Part shown: piece by piece, positions 33,126 through 45,819 of the stretch
How positions within the stretch are numbered: the stretch's first letter is position 1
Layout of the letters: every line of letters starts with the position of its first letter
NCBI GenBank assembly: GCA_037176725.1
Contig: JAZBRS010000049.1
Span: forward strand, 10,930,001-10,994,000
Reading direction: 5' to 3'
Source: Posidonia oceanica
Taxonomy: Eukaryota > Streptophyta > Magnoliopsida > Alismatales > Posidoniaceae
Length of the DNA: 64,000 bases
Program-made: the position numbers and the translations under genes
The notes under the pieces: model-generated
The model's database searches: none
What the model was told of the DNA's origin: nothing
What the model saw: only the letters and a program-made list of their open reading frames with translations

Positions 33126-35505
33126 ATGGCCCAGTACGTCAGTGAGCCTCTCTTTACTCCAGTCACGAAGGGTGTTTCCGCTCCGGCCCCTCAGGTTGCT
33201 CCTTCTGTCCCTTTTGTTCCCCCCTCCGATGCCAGGGTTTCCTCCCCTGACGCCTCTGGTATCTCAGTATGTCCCAGGACATTGGCAAGCATCTCTTCCT
33301 CTAGATCCGATCGCCGAGTCTATCTTAATGACCATTACTCGCGTTTTGGAGACGCCATTTGCCCCTCCTTCCCAGGGATACGTCACCTTTGACATCCCTC
33401 CTACCGCTGCTGCGACTTTTACTATAGCACCTACTCCTCCCGGACAATTTGTGTCCGTGCCATTTGCTTCTCAATCTTCGCCGGCACTGCACTTCAGCAT
33501 TCCCACTGACGGAACGCCTGAGGCTCAGTACCAGCACCTGATGGAGCTTGCCTAGAGACTGCAGGGCATGGCTCTATCGGTTCGTCCCTCCTGTACTCCT
33601 GTCGCTCCTAAGGTTCCTTTGAGGCCAGTTCCTGCATTTCATGCATCTCGACCATCGTCTCAACTGCTCACGGTTCCGACAATGGGGGCTCGTTTACCGC
33701 CTCCTTCTGCACAACACTTAGCACAGCATACTCCTCTTCCCCCTGGTGGTCAATCCTTTGGGCTGGCTGGAGCCCAGTACCCCACTAGTTCGCTGTCTGG
33801 CACCCCGCCTGTACAGCAACTGGTGCTCCAACATCCTACCCCTCCCACAGCACAGCATGCCATCTACCCTCCTCCCTTGCATCAGGCCCAGAACCCTACA
33901 TACACAGTTCCCCAGCACGGATACGCCGGCCATCCCGTTGCTCTACCAGGCGACGCTATGGTAGATCTAGAGGAGCACTTAGGTGCGACCCATTCGGCGT
34001 ATGCGCTCACTACCCCTGCCGATCCCTCTCCCATGGCAGCAAATCCAGACCCCATCAACAACCGGATGGACGTCTTGGAGAAGGCACTACGACTAGTGCA
34101 GGGTACTGAGCACCAGACCTACAAATTCTGGGACCTCTGCTGCTTTCCAGAGCTGGTACTCCCTCCGAAGTTCAAAATCCCAGACTTCGACAAGTACAAT
34201 GGTAGGGGCTGCCCCATATCACACCTGAAGGCGTATTACGGTGATCTCACTCAGCTTCAGGCTGACGAGAGGTTGCTGATCCGCCTGTTCTAGAAGAGCT
34301 TGATCGGCCCAGCACTCAAGTGGTTCACATCGCTTGATATGTCAGCCATCAAGACTTGGAATGACCTCAGTCAGGCGTTTCTGGAACAATACTCCTTCAA
34401 CCTCAATCTAGTCCCAAAGCAGGCGGACTTGATCGCAATCAAGCAGAATCTCAGCGAGCCGTTCGGGGAGTACGTCGGCCGCTGGCGCACCCTTGCTTCA
34501 CAGGTTCGAGATAGACCCTCTGACGAGGAGTCTATTGAGATCGTTATCAAATGGGTGCAGCCATCTCTTGGGGCTCTGCTTAGCATCCAACCAGTCACTA
34601 CTTTTGTAACACTTATCTGAGCTGGAGCGCACGTGGAGAGTTCTTTGTGGAGTGGCAACTTCCTGGCTCTCTCTACGTTCACTAAGCAGGCTGCAATCAG
34701 CAGTAACAGTGCCAACAGTAGCACCTCCAACAACAACAACAGCGGTAGCAACAACAACCGTCCCAAGATGAAAGACTCGCCGAAAACCGCTATTGCATTC
34801 GTCGACTCTCCTGCTGTGCCTATTCACTTGCCGTCCCGGCCTGCCCCAGCTCAGATGGTGTATGCTCCTGCACCTAGGAATCCACCCACACCACAGATCA
34901 CAACCACCGCTAGATCGGTCTACCCTGCCGCACCGGTTCAGCAAGGCTCATACCAAAGGCAAAGATGGCCATCCACTGAGAAGCGGAAGTTCGCCCCACT
35001 GGTGGAACCGCTCATGGACATCTTGCCAAAGGTTGCATCGCTCTTGAAGTTCCCGGAGGTTCGCCCGCCCCCAAATCCCTTGCCGCATTGGTTTAAGGCG
35101 AACCTCTTTTGCAATTTCCATCGAAGTGTCGGGCATTCGACGGATAATTGCTACTCCCTGCGGAACGCAATTCAGGACTTAATCGAATCAGGAACGATTG
35201 TGATTGACACGCACGAGGCATTCACTCAAGCACACACACATGCATCTGCACATTCAGCTATTTCCCCTCATTCTGACATCATCCACCAACCTCTATTGGA
35301 GCACTCTTATCCGGGAGGGGCGGGAACCTCAGGCATTCACTCTGTCTTTCCTTCTGGGTCTACTACATCTGTAATAGACCCTTCTGATCTTATTTCTGAT
35401 ATTTCCGAGCCTTTCCCTGTTAATCTCTATTTCGCGGCAGTTGCCGGCTCCGAGTCGGGAGTTCACATGATCCGACCGCGTGCCAGGCCGGAGCGCCCCT
35501 TCGCC
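33126..35505 (+). pseudogene. Gag, element E2
   Basis: Starts at ATG 33126 (MAQYVSEPLFTPVTKG), changes frame near 33225, then runs in one frame to about 35505. The gag core has PELVLPPKFKIPDFDKYNG, CPISHLKAYYGDLTQL, LIGPALKWFTSLD, WNDLSQAFLEQYSFN and a Cys/His box CNFHRSVGHSTDNC (from 35110). In-frame stops: TAG 33553, TAG 34291 (LF*KSL, where related gags have Gln) and TGA 34618 (LI*AGAHVE, where Arg is usual). Another frame change near 35500 leads into the protease region. Particle protein in the intact ancestor; not functional here. Confidence 0.88.
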
Positions 35506-37486
35506 CCCTGCTGTGCTTCCTCAGGCTCAACCTCCTATACACCTCCTAGCTAAGGCCCAGCCTAGATCCGCTGTCCACCTCTTAGGGCGGCTTTAGCTAG
35601 AATCCCCTGTACATCTTCTTGGCAGACCTCAGCTAGCCCCTGCCTTCCGACCCCAACAACCTTACCCTTTAGATAGACCTCAGTATCCAACAGGTCCCCC
35701 TGTAACCCCTCTTGTGCTCGCAGCACGTGCTCCTGTGGTTATTGATTTAACCCTGGACACCCATCACGTCCCTTACAGCTACGCCACAGAAATGTATGAG
35801 GAAGTAACGCGATCGAGGAGGGTCTACAGACCCCCAGCACCGGTAGTTAGGCCAAACCATCCTGAACCTACTATGCCCCCACCCTCTAACCAACCCATAG
35901 CAGATCCAGCCTCAAACCTACCTATAGCAAGCCAAATCCCTGCCCAACCTATAGCAACCCAATCTCTTGTGACTACCCCTCTAGAGCTTGCCAAAACTAC
36001 CCCTCTTGCTGCCAAGAAAAACCAACCCAAAGCTGACATAACCTCTCAACTTAAGAAAGTCAAAGCTGATATTTCCATTTTAGACCTAATCCACACCTCT
36101 GCCGAGCACCGCGAGGCTTTTCTTCGCGTGTTCCAAGCCGCCCGTGTGTCCCAATCTATTGAGCCTTCGGCCTTGGAAAGCATGGTAGGGATAATTGCAG
36201 AGCCCCAGGTCATCTCTTTTACAAGTGATGAGCTGCCTCCAGCGGGGATTAATCACAATCAACCCCTGTTCGTCACGGTTCAGTTCAAAAACTTTCGCAT
36301 TCCTCTAACACTGGTTGATAACGGGTTAGGCCTTAACGTCTGCCCCTTGCGTACTGCAACAAGGCTCGGATTCAAAGCCGAGGATATCACACCAGCCGTG
36401 AAAGGAATGACAGCTTTTGACAACACCCACCATGACGCTCTGGGGATCCTGATTATTCCTCTTGCCATTGGCCTGGTCGTTGTCGATGTAGAATTCTATG
36501 TCGTTGACTTGAAGCCAAACTTCAACTTTCTGCTTCAGCACCCTTGGCTCCACAAGCATCAGGTCCTTCCCTCAACCCTCCATCGAATGATAAAGTACTG
36601 TCACGGTGATGATGTCATTATCGTCATGGCGGAGAACTTTGAGAAGGAGCGGATCGAGGCAGTCTCCCCCGTCTCTTCACAAACTATTCCTTTTGACCCT
36701 AAGACTTCCGAAGCCTTGTATCGCGTTAATCGATGTGAGCCAGTTAACTTCATTCCTGATCTTGAACGCGCCAACTCCTTGGCCGTTCACAACAACCCCT
36801 TTCGAATGGTCGAGAATGTATGTCACAGGTGGGGTTACATAAAGGGTACACCGCTCGGGCGTCACGGCCAGAGGATCGCAGAGCCGATCGTGGCAGTAGA
36901 GCGGAGGAAATCTGAAGGCCTCAGTTATGAGCCCAAGCCCAACGAAGATCATTGCTTTCAACTCAAGGATCCGGAGCCAGTCATCCCCAGAGACCTCACT
37001 AACTTCACCAGTGCAGGAGTTCTGGGATCAGCAGATGATCAAGCCACGGTGCCGATAGAAGATTGGGTCTGCATTGAGGACTACTACTCGGATGAGGAGC
37101 AGTCTGGCGCAGTAGAGGCAGTCCTAATTGGCAGCAAGGCTCTGATCAGCACAGAGGTGCCACGGTCAGTTTATTTGGCTCTTCCTCTAGCAGATACAGC
37201 AGACAACTCAGCAGGCTCTGTGGCAGAACTGACAAGCTCTTACATTTCTGCAGCCACATCTGCATTACAAGCACAAGTAGCAGTGGCAGCTCAGAAGTCA
37301 GAGACACTCCTTCAGGCTCAGTCAGGCAGGCTACCTGCGGTCGCAGTCGCATCAGTACTGCTGTCACCCTCTCTGGAGAGACAGTCAGTGAATTCAGTCA
37401 GCAGCACGACTCGGCCCACTTCAGCAACCGCATCATCGAGAATGCAGCCGGCGCAGTTCGCCTCACATCCTCCTGCCGCAAAATAG
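35506..37486 (+). pseudogene. Protease region with degenerate G-patch, E2
   Basis: One frame from about 35506, with a TAG near 35596 (GRL*LESP against GRPQLAP a few codons later). Contains the pre-protease linker LKKVKADISILDLIHTSAEHRE, the catalytic-site region LTLVDNGLGLNVCPL (related Tat elements have DNGS or DTGA, so the residue after Gly is changed), FLLQHPWLHKHQVLPS, and a weak G-patch CHRWGYIKGTPLGRHG. Ends at TAG 37484. Corresponds to the second of the two A1 protease domains. Confidence 0.85.
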
Positions 37487-38281
37487 CAACTTTCATGGCA
37501 GGCCCCCATGGTGTTAGAGGCCGCACTCTCACAATCACAACCAGATGTAGAGGACCAGTTGAGCACCATGGTCTCCCAACCCTTGGCCCCTCAGAAGAGC
37601 ACCTCTGCCTGCCCTCCAACTGCAGCAGTGACCCTGGCAGCGTACCCATCTGCGGCCCCGCTGACTAGTCTGTTTGGATCTCCGATGACGAAGCTGCCGC
37701 TATCAGGCGCGCCCGTGAACCAGGCAATGCAAATATCAAGGACAGCGATCCATCTAGCACCTAGGCCAGAGCTGCAGGCCCCCGACGCCTACTACGTCGA
37801 CTCATCCTCGGATGAGGAGGAAGGAGTGGTGGTAGAAGCCCAGGTCGATTCATGGATGTCCGACTTAGAGTTACTTTATCAAGAACAGCTCAAGTCGATA
37901 GTAGAAGACCTAGCAGAGCACCAAGCTGCAGAAAGGAAAGGGAAAGCCGTGGCTACGGACCCTCCTCTGCAAGAAGACCATGCCTCTATCATGATCCTAG
38001 AAGAATACTCAACAGTACCGGACTCCCCTAGACTAGATGAGCTCATCACTCTCCAACCAGAAGGCAGGTCTAAGTGGTTTGTGCAGCACATGCCTCACTT
38101 AGGCAGTGTAGCAAGCGACAGTGCCTAAATCAGCTGCCAGTCCAGCATACCCTCCACAAGCACACTAGAAGACTTAGAGGAGGAAACACTAGCAGTCCAA
38201 GCAGCAGTAGTAGCAGAGCAGAAAGCAGAATCAGTAACAGAATCATCAGCAGCCCCAGTAGCATGGCCATCAGCAGCATTA
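37487..38281 (+). pseudogene. Acidic linker between protease and RT, E2
   Basis: Same frame as protease and RT, interrupted by TAG 37484 and TAA 38126. Ser/Glu-rich with DSSSDEEEG and a run of SSAAP/TESI repeats. Unlike A1 there is no frame change and no visible intron at this place. Confidence 0.7.
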
Positions 38282-40939
38282 GTGACAGAATCAATAAGGC
38301 CCTCAGCAGCATCAGCAGAGCACTCAACAGAATCAGTCAGGCCAGAGCAGACAGAAGAAGTTGCCAGGATGGAAGTCGCGCACCGAGGCTACAAGAATAC
38401 TCGAGTAAGCGTGACCATCCTGAAGCATCACCAGGGCCAAGCAGCGGAACATATACACTCTTTCGACATCACAAATCCTTCTTTTGAGAAAGAGATCCTC
38501 TCAGAACTTATTGCTTGTAGAGAGGAGGATGATATGGGCGACGACGAGATTGACGAATCATTGCCCGACTTCCGGCCCTATGACGACGACCCAGAAGGCC
38601 CCAACCTCCATGTTGAAGAAGAAACAGAGGTTGTTAACATCGGCACAGCTGAGGAAGTCAGAGAAGTTCGCATTAGTGTCCAACTGTCCCCCCAGGCTCG
38701 AGCAGAGTTCATCGCATTCTTAAAAGAATATGCGGATGTCTTCGCCTGGAGTTATGAAGATATGGTTGGCCTTGACATAGAGATAGTGGTGCACAATCTA
38801 TCCCTGGATCCAGATGCCAAGCCAGTAAAGCAGAAGCTGAGAAGATGGCGACCGCAGTGGCTGTTTATGATCCAAAAGGAAATCATGAAACAGCATAGGG
38901 TCAATTTCCTCAAGGTCGTCCTTTATCCCGAGTGGCTGGCAAACATTGTACCTGTGCTCAAGAAAGATGGCCACGTCCGGATCTGCATCGACTATAGGGA
39001 CCTGAACAAGGCAAGTCCCAAGGACGACTTCCCATTGCCTCACATTGACGTCCTAGTCGATAATACAGCGGGCCACAAGATACTCTCCTTCATGGATGGC
39101 TTTTCTGGATATAATCAGATCAAAATGGCAGAAGAAGACATGGAAAAGACTTCATTCATCACCCCTTGGGGAGTCTTCTACTACCAAGTCATGCCGTTCG
39201 GACTGAAAAATGCTGGCGTAACCTATCAGAGGGCCATGACTGCACTGTTTCACGACCTCATGCACCAAGAAGTGGAGGTCTATGTAGACGACATGATTGC
39301 TAAAACCAAAGAACCTGAAGATCATCTTGCCTGTTTGAAGATGCTCTTTACCTGTCTACGGAAGTACAAGCTGTGCCTAAACCCCAACAAGTGTGTATTC
39401 GGGGTGTCTTCTGGCAAACTGCTGGGCTACATTGTTAGCCAAAGGAGGATTGAAGTAGACCTGATGAAGGCCAAAGCCATCATGGATATGCCATCCCCTT
39501 GGACTGAAAAGGAGGTCAGAGGCCTGCTTGGGCGTTTACAATACATCAGTCGCTTCATTGCACAGCTTACGCCCAACTACGAGCCCATATTCAAGCTCCT
39601 GAAGAAGAATGCGCAGATTCATTGGAGCGAGGAGTGTCAGGCTGCATTTGCCAAGATCAAGCAACTGCTGATTAAGCCTCCTATCTTGGTCCCCCCCACT
39701 CCAGGGAGACCCCTACTTCTCTACCTTTCTACCATGCAGCATTCCATGGGTGCCGTCTTGGGCCAACATGACGAATCTGGTAGAAAGGAGCGCGCCATTT
39801 ACTACCTGAGTAAGAAATTCAATGAATGCGAAGCCAGGTACAGCACAATAGAGAAGACCTGCCTATCTCTCCTCTGGGCTGCACAGAAATTAAGGCACTA
39901 CATGATGGCATACCCAGTTCAACTCTTATGCCGGCATGATCTTATCAAATTCCTCTTTCAAAAACCGGCTATGGTAGGCAGATGTGTTAAGTGGCAGGTG
40001 CTACTGTCTCAGTACGACATCACCTTTGTCACTCAGAAGTCTATGAAGGGCCAAGCTATGGCAGACCATCTTGCTGATCTCCCATTGCCTGAATATCAGC
40101 CACTCCAGACGCAGTTTCCAGATGAAGACATTCTGTTTGCAATGGAGGACTCTGAAGACAAAGACCCTGAAGATCAGGAGCAATGGCAGCTATATTTCGA
40201 TGGTGCTGTGAACAAGAAAGGCCGAGGCATAGGCGTAGTGCTGACAACGCCTCAGGGACAGATGATTCCCTTCTCCCAGAAGCTGACCTTCAAATGCACC
40301 AACAACGAAGCAAAGTACGAGGCATGCATCCTAGGACTGAATGTCGCCCTCGAGCACGAGGTGCAGAAGCTACTGGTGCACGGCGATGCTATGCTGGTGA
40401 TCTCTCAAGTCAATGGCGAGTGGAAGACGAAAGATCCGAAGCTGCTGCCATATCATGATCACCTACTGAAGCTGATAGAGCAATTTGCGAGCATCTGCTT
40501 CACATACATGAACCGAGCAAGGAACGCATATGCAGATGCATTAGCAACCTTGGCGTCCTGGCTCAGCATACCTGAAGACAGCACAGTGGATGTATCTATT
40601 ACTCGCATTGAGCAGCCTGCACACTGTATGAGCATTGAAGAGGCAGATCCAACAACAGAGGAGCAGCCCTGGTATCAAGACATAAAAACTTTCCTAGAGT
40701 CTGGCAGCTTTCCACCCGGTACCTCAGCAGTAGACAAGAGAACTTTGACGTGTCTGGCGTCAAAGTATGTATTGGGGGCGGGACAGATGTACAAGAGATC
40801 ATACAATCAAATGCTCCTGCACTGCCTGAACAAATCAGAGGCTGATGCATGCGGGGACCTGCGGCCCGCACATGAACGGCGTCCTCCTAGCCAAGAAGAT
40901 AATACTGCAAGGATACTACTGGCTAACTATGGAAGCTGA
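38282..40939 (+). pseudogene. Reverse transcriptase and dual RNase H, E2
   Basis: 885 open codons. RT blocks: VRICIDYRDLNKASPKDDF, LSFMDGFSGYNQIK, VMPFGLKNAGVTYQRAM and YVDD at 39281-39292. The gypsy RNase H follows (PLLLYLSTMQHSMGAVLGQHD, YLSKKFNECEARYSTIEKTC), then KGQAMADHLADLPLPEYQ, then the second, Tat-specific RNase H: WQLYFDGAVNKKGRGIGVV, NNEAKYEACILGLNVALE, and the C-terminal NAYADALATLAS. The frame is lost near 40845 before the integrase zinc finger. Best preserved catalytic ORF in the window. Confidence 0.95.
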
Positions 40940-41084
40940 CTGCTGCCGATTTGTGCGCAGATGCCATAACTGCCAGGTGCATGGCAACTTTATCTGGACA
41001 CCCCCCAAGAGCTGCACAGCATGTCGTCGCCATGGCCCTTCTCCACCTGGGGGATTGATGTCATTGGCGCCATCCACCCTCTAA
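40845..41084 (+). pseudogene. Integrase zinc finger, E2 (shifted frame)
   Basis: HAGTCGPHMNGVLLAKKI, QGYYWLTMEADC and CRFVRRCHNCQVHG are the HHCC region, read in a different frame from both RNase H (upstream) and the integrase core (downstream). Two shifts of opposite sign therefore flank it. Confidence 0.88.
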
Positions 41085-41893
41085 CTTCCAATGGTTATCG
41101 TTACATTCTGGTAGCGATTGATTACTTCACCAAGTGGGTGGAAGCGACCTCTTACAAAACAGTGACTACCGTGGCTACAGAAAAGTTCATCAGAAACAAT
41201 ATCATAGCCCGGTACGGGGTCCCACATGCAATCATATCTGACAATGGCACGAATTTCATTGCTAAGAGGATCGAAGACTATCTACAGAACTTCAGTATCA
41301 AACACCATAGATTCTCGCCTTATCGGCCGCAGATGAACGGTGCAGCGGAGTCCGCCAACAAAAATCTGGTCAAAATCCTGAAGAAGATGGTGGAAACTCA
41401 TAAGGACTGGCACGACAAGCTTCCTTACGCACTCTGGGCGTATAGGACATCTGTCCGCACTTCAACAGGTGCCACCCCATACTCTCTGGTGTATGGCATG
41501 GAGGCGGTGTTGCCTATCGAGGTAGAGATCCCCTCACTGCAAATCCTACGCGAAGCTGAGTTGGATGAAGCAAAATGGGTCAAAGACCGCTGCGTCCAAC
41601 TGAATCTGATTGATGAGCACAGGCTGCAAGCTATGCATAATGCTCACTGCTACCAAAAGAGAATGGCCAGGTCTTACTTGAAGAAAGTTCAGCCAAGAGG
41701 CTTCCAGACAGGGGACCTTGTTCTGTGCACCATTCACTTGCCTAACGGTCGAGGGAAATTCCGACCTAACTGGCGTGGCCCCTTTGTGGTCAAGCAAGTC
41801 TTTTTGGGTGGCGCTGTAACTCTTGAGGATATGGATCAGGTCGAGCAGTCTGAGCCCGTCAACCTCTGCTACCTCAAGAAGTACTATCAGTAG
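41021..41893 (+). pseudogene. Integrase core and C-terminus, E2
   Basis: SPWPFSTWGIDVIGAI gives the first catalytic Asp, IISDNGTNFIA the second and NGAAESANKNL the Glu. The ALWAYRTSVRTSTGATP block and the C-terminal GDLVLCTIHLPNGRGKFRPNW and LCYLKKYYQ follow, ending at TAG 41891-41893. The core is uninterrupted for 290 codons and all three catalytic residues are present. It lacks an in-frame connection to its zinc finger. Confidence 0.94.
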
Positions 41894-42046
41894 CCCAAGG
41901 CGGCCCCGTTGCAGATGCTTCCTCCCACCAATACATTTGCATTCTCACTCCTTACATTCTCATCCTACCTGCATCTTCTATCTTGTTTTCTACCTCTATT
42001 CCTATACATTTGCTTATGCTTCTTCCGTCTTTTCCCTATACATCTT

Positions 42047-42335
42047 TATCACACTTCACCCTCTCCATACATCATCTTTCTTTCAAATCATCATCGTCAT
42101 CTTTTCAAATCACATCCTCTATCACACTTCACCCTCTCCATGCATCATCTTTCTTTCAAATCATCATCGTCATCTTTTCAAATCACATCCTCTATCACAC
42201 TTCACCCTTTCCATGCATCATCTTTTTTCAAATCATCATCGTCATCTTTTCAAACCACATCCTCTATCGCATTTCATCCTCTCCATGCATCATCTCTTTT
42301 CAAATCATCATCGTCATCCTCTCAAATCATGCATT
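42047..42335 (+). repeat. 73-bp tandem repeat, about four units, E2
   Basis: Pyrimidine-rich unit CACTTCACCCTCTCCATGCA then TCATCTTTCTTTCAAATCAT and CATCGTCATC. No internal dyad beyond ATGCAT. Lies in the 3' region just after integrase. Confidence 0.88.
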
Positions 42336-43560
42336 GCATCTTCTGCCCAGTGATGAAAACCGGAAGTGCTTGCCTACTCTAGAAAGAGTTCACCCTGCCT
42401 CACCTGACGCTACTTAGATGCTTTAGCTAGTGAGGGAGCCACCATCAATCAGGACAGGTGAACCGCCTAAACTCGTAAGGACATACACCACTGAGGGAGA
42501 AAAAATGCTAGGATGTGAGTTCAAAAGGTGAGAATAGACATCTAAGCTTGGGCACATCAAAAGCAAACAGAAGGCGAAGACAGAAGCCGGCTCTAGAGAT
42601 AGGGGTGTGCAGTCTAACCCTGCTCCTTCAGCTCATCACATAGTAGACCCAAAGCCCACATCCCTTACAACCCAAACACCCTTCTTTTTACCTCCAAAAT
42701 GGGGATGGCAAAAGCCTGTGAAAAAAAAAAGAGAGAAAAAGAAATCAAACAAGCAAAAAAAAGAGAAGAAAAACAAAAAAAAAGGAAAAAAAAAAGCAAG
42801 CAAAGAAAAGAAAAAAGAGGAAAAGGGTTAGACAAGAATCAACCCGAAAATACAGGCAATATCATCCCCCCGTACCTTACAAGAAATCCAAGGGTGTAAG
42901 CCTAAAAAGGGTCCACCACCTCCCTCCAAAAACAAACACTTACCATCTCCTAGCTAGGGGTAGAGAAAGCCTGCACACCCATGAGGGAGAAATAAAAAAT
43001 GATAGCAGAAAGAGTAGGTGTAGGTCCTAAGAGTTTGGCAAGTAGCCTGTCCTCACCACACCACCATTTGTATACTGCCAACACCCGTTCCGGAGTGCCA
43101 CCAGCAAGTTAAGAGTCCAAGTAGGACCCAGTGAGTCAGGGACCACTCTCTTCCTTTGCAGCAGGCACCGAAGCGCTCCGTATGCTGAGGGCACCAAAGC
43201 ATACTAATCATCTCTTAAACATATCAGCCTGCATCATGCATACATGCATCTCCAATCATCCCTTCCTTTTTATCAATCATCCCGCTCTGCAACTTGCCTC
43301 GACTCTGAAACAGTACTTCTCGCCAAGCACGCGTTGACGCCGCTCGGGCTGCGCTGGTCCAGATCTCTTGCCAGTCCTCGCCCCTGTGTCAGCAAGACTG
43401 CAACAGATTTCCTTTGCCTATGTCTGCTTAGCTGCTTTACTCTGATATTAACTGCTGAACATTATTGAACTGGTTTATCAGCCTCAGATTCTGCTTTCTG
43501 TTAAAGATTATATGCCTGTGTGATCTGACTATCTGCAACATTGATAACAGGTACCTTCAA
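42336..43560 (+). other. Noncoding region between integrase and DUF7745-like ORF, E2
   Basis: No gene seen. Includes a purine-rich A/AG tract at 42718-42830 whose lysine-rich open frames are compositional. GATAACAG|GTACC near 43550 could be a splice acceptor before the next ORF. Confidence 0.6.
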
Positions 43561-43565
43561 GCTCT

Positions 43566-44800
43566 GCAGCATCCGCCACACCCATCTGCGGCCTGCGCCA
43601 TGGGTTATCCAACTCTTGAAACCCAGTGCACTGTTCTGAAGCCCAGCAGGGTTGGATTGGCAAGCTTACCCAGGAAGACTGCGAGAAGCTGCGCCTCTGG
43701 GGCATACCTACGAAACTGCTGAAGGCGGCTGATGTCGAAGTGAGCCGTCACCTACTGTGCGCTGCCGCAAGATTCTGGAAGCCGACGCACCATGTCTTCC
43801 GCTTCGGAAGGACTGAACTGACACCTACTCTGGAGGAGGTGCGCCACATCTGTGGCTTCTCCTGGCTGATGGGACCGCCTATTTTTATGAGGCGCGACAA
43901 GTACATAGCGGTCCTCTGCAAGCTATCTAGCTATCTACTGACCGGTGCCAGCAAAGACTGATCTGCACCAGCGGCCCCACGCCCATGCTGCGTCTGCACT
44001 ACTTTGATGAAATCATAGACAAACGCGCTGAACTCGGCGATGATCTGTGGCTTCGGGGATTTGTGACCCGATTTTTGGGAGTGTTGATATTCACTCATGG
44101 CCGGATGACAGTCGCGATAGAAATTGCTGAAATCGCACTAGCTGTGGTGACTAGGCAGATAGACCTGGCACCAGTCGTCTTGGCTGAAACATATTGCGGA
44201 CTGGACCGCATCTCCCACCGCTGCCGCCACTTCCACGGCTGCGGAGTGCTAGTACAGATTTGGCTGGCTGCACACCTTGAACTGAACTTGCTGCGCCCCC
44301 AGGGCCACGTCATTGAAGCATACTGCAATAGCAGCCACGCCAGGACAATTAAGAAAGTCCCCGAAGAATACAAGAAGCTATCTGAGCTGACGGACGACAC
44401 AGTCACATGGCGCATCATCCCATCTACGGCTGAGCCTTTCACTATCTTCTTCGATACCCGCGATGCGCGACTCGTGGTGCTGCCAGGATTCACCAGAGGC
44501 GTGGAGTATCACCCCATCTGGGTCATGCGGTAGTTCGGACTCCAGCAAGGCGCTTTCATAGACAGCACAGCCCCAAGGCTCCTTCAAGCATATGCTTATG
44601 ATTCAACATCTGCTACCACTAAGCTAGCTGATCTTATGCAGCATGGAGTGCGGTCTACTGACCTGGCATCTGCACAAGGCTCGGGATGCACTCCCGAATA
44701 TCTGACGGAGGTACAAGCATTCTAGCCTATCAGTGAGATACCTCCTGGTGCTCTCCAATTCCCTGACTCTAGAAAGGCAAAGAAAGCCAGGACCGACTAA
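43566..44800 (+). pseudogene. DUF7745-like ORF, sense strand, E2
   Basis: First part (43626-43961) reads LTQEDCEKLRLWGIP, RFWKPTHHVFRFGRTELTPTLEEVRHICGF. After a frameshift near 43965 the second part (to 44533) reads LWLRGFVTRFLGVLIFTHG, LAPVVLAETYCGLDRISHRCRHFHGCG, LVQIWLAAHLEL. This is the DUF7745 layout: a PTLEE block, a hydrophobic segment, then a GG/CG-PL-W motif. TAG at 44531 (MR*FGLQQ) and TAG near 44725 (AF*PIS) stand where Gln fits; the end is SRKAKKARTD. Known as an extra ORF of plant Ty3/gypsy elements, biochemical role unknown. In family A the related genes are antisense. Confidence 0.75.
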
Positions 44801-45334
44801 AGCGTCCATGTAACTGCCTGCTTATCATATGCTGTAAACTTTTGGCCTGCCACAGGCATGTAATCAAGTTCCATCAATACAAAGGCATTCTGAGCCACCT
44901 GTTTGCATTCCAAATCTGCTACAAGTGCATGCATGATCATATCAATCATATCTGCAGGGCTCCTGGCCAGACTTGCTGCCGAACACCGCAGGAAAGTCCT
45001 CCTCAATCAACCCAAGTGCTGACCCATGACATCTGAGCAAGCAAAACTGCCGAGCACCGTCATCCGAATCTTCATTCGCGGGCTGGCACCCCCAACTGCC
45101 CGACGATAGGTCCGTCAAACTGTCATCATCCTCAGGCTGGTACCCCAAACTACTCGTCTGGCAAACACGACAGTTTTGTCTTCATCCTCTGCTTTTGATG
45201 CCAAGGACGCGCTAGCCAACCCCTGATATCATCCTGATACCAGGGGCATCTTTTGATCGCCCCTTCGTATCATTCTCCCTCTCTTTCCCTCATGATATTC
45301 CTGGTATAATGAGATGATTCGCCCTCACGAAACC
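44801..45334 (+). other. Noncoding region with degenerate GGTA/GATA words, E2
   Basis: No gene seen. From about 45075 it has degenerate relatives of the following array, for example GGCACCCCCAACTGCC (arms GGCA/TGCC) and GGTACCCCAAACTAC. Confidence 0.6.
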
Positions 45335-45722
45335 CATTCATTTGCCGGCCGATAAGTCCGATATCTTATCATCTCTTTCCCTTTGCCAGCCGATAAGTCC
45401 GATATCTTATCATCTCTTTCCCTTTGCCGGCCGATAAGTCCGATATCTTATCATTCTATTCTTTTATTCATTTGCTGGCCGATAAGTCCGATATCTTATC
45501 ATCCCTTTCTATTTGCCGATCGATAAGTCCGATATCTTATCATCTCTTTCCCTTTGACGGTCGATAAGTCCGATATCTTATCATTCCTTCATCCCCTCTT
45601 TGCCGGCCGATAAGTCCGATATCTTATCATTCTATTCTTTTATTCATTTGCCGGCCGATAAGTTCAATAACTTATCATCCCTTTCCCTTTGCCGGCCGAT
45701 AAGTCCGATATCTTATCAATCT
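45335..45722 (+). repeat. 43-50-bp tandem repeat with GATAAG/CTTATC dyad, E2
   Basis: About eight units of GCCGGCCGATAAGTCCGATA then TCTTATCATCTCTTTCC. The core GATAAGTCCGATATCTTATC has 6-bp perfect arms and is the most conserved part, while the spacer varies. Confidence 0.93.
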
Positions 45723-45816
45723 TTTTTTCAATCAATCAATCACTCTTTTCCTTATCAATCTCTTTCAATCAATTAATCAATCAATCATCAATCAATCAAT
45801 CAATCAATCAATCACT
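45717..45816 (+). repeat. TCAA tetranucleotide repeat, E2
   Basis: Simple repeat of TCAA/CAAT separating the two dyad arrays. Confidence 0.9.
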
Positions 45817-45819
45817 GCT

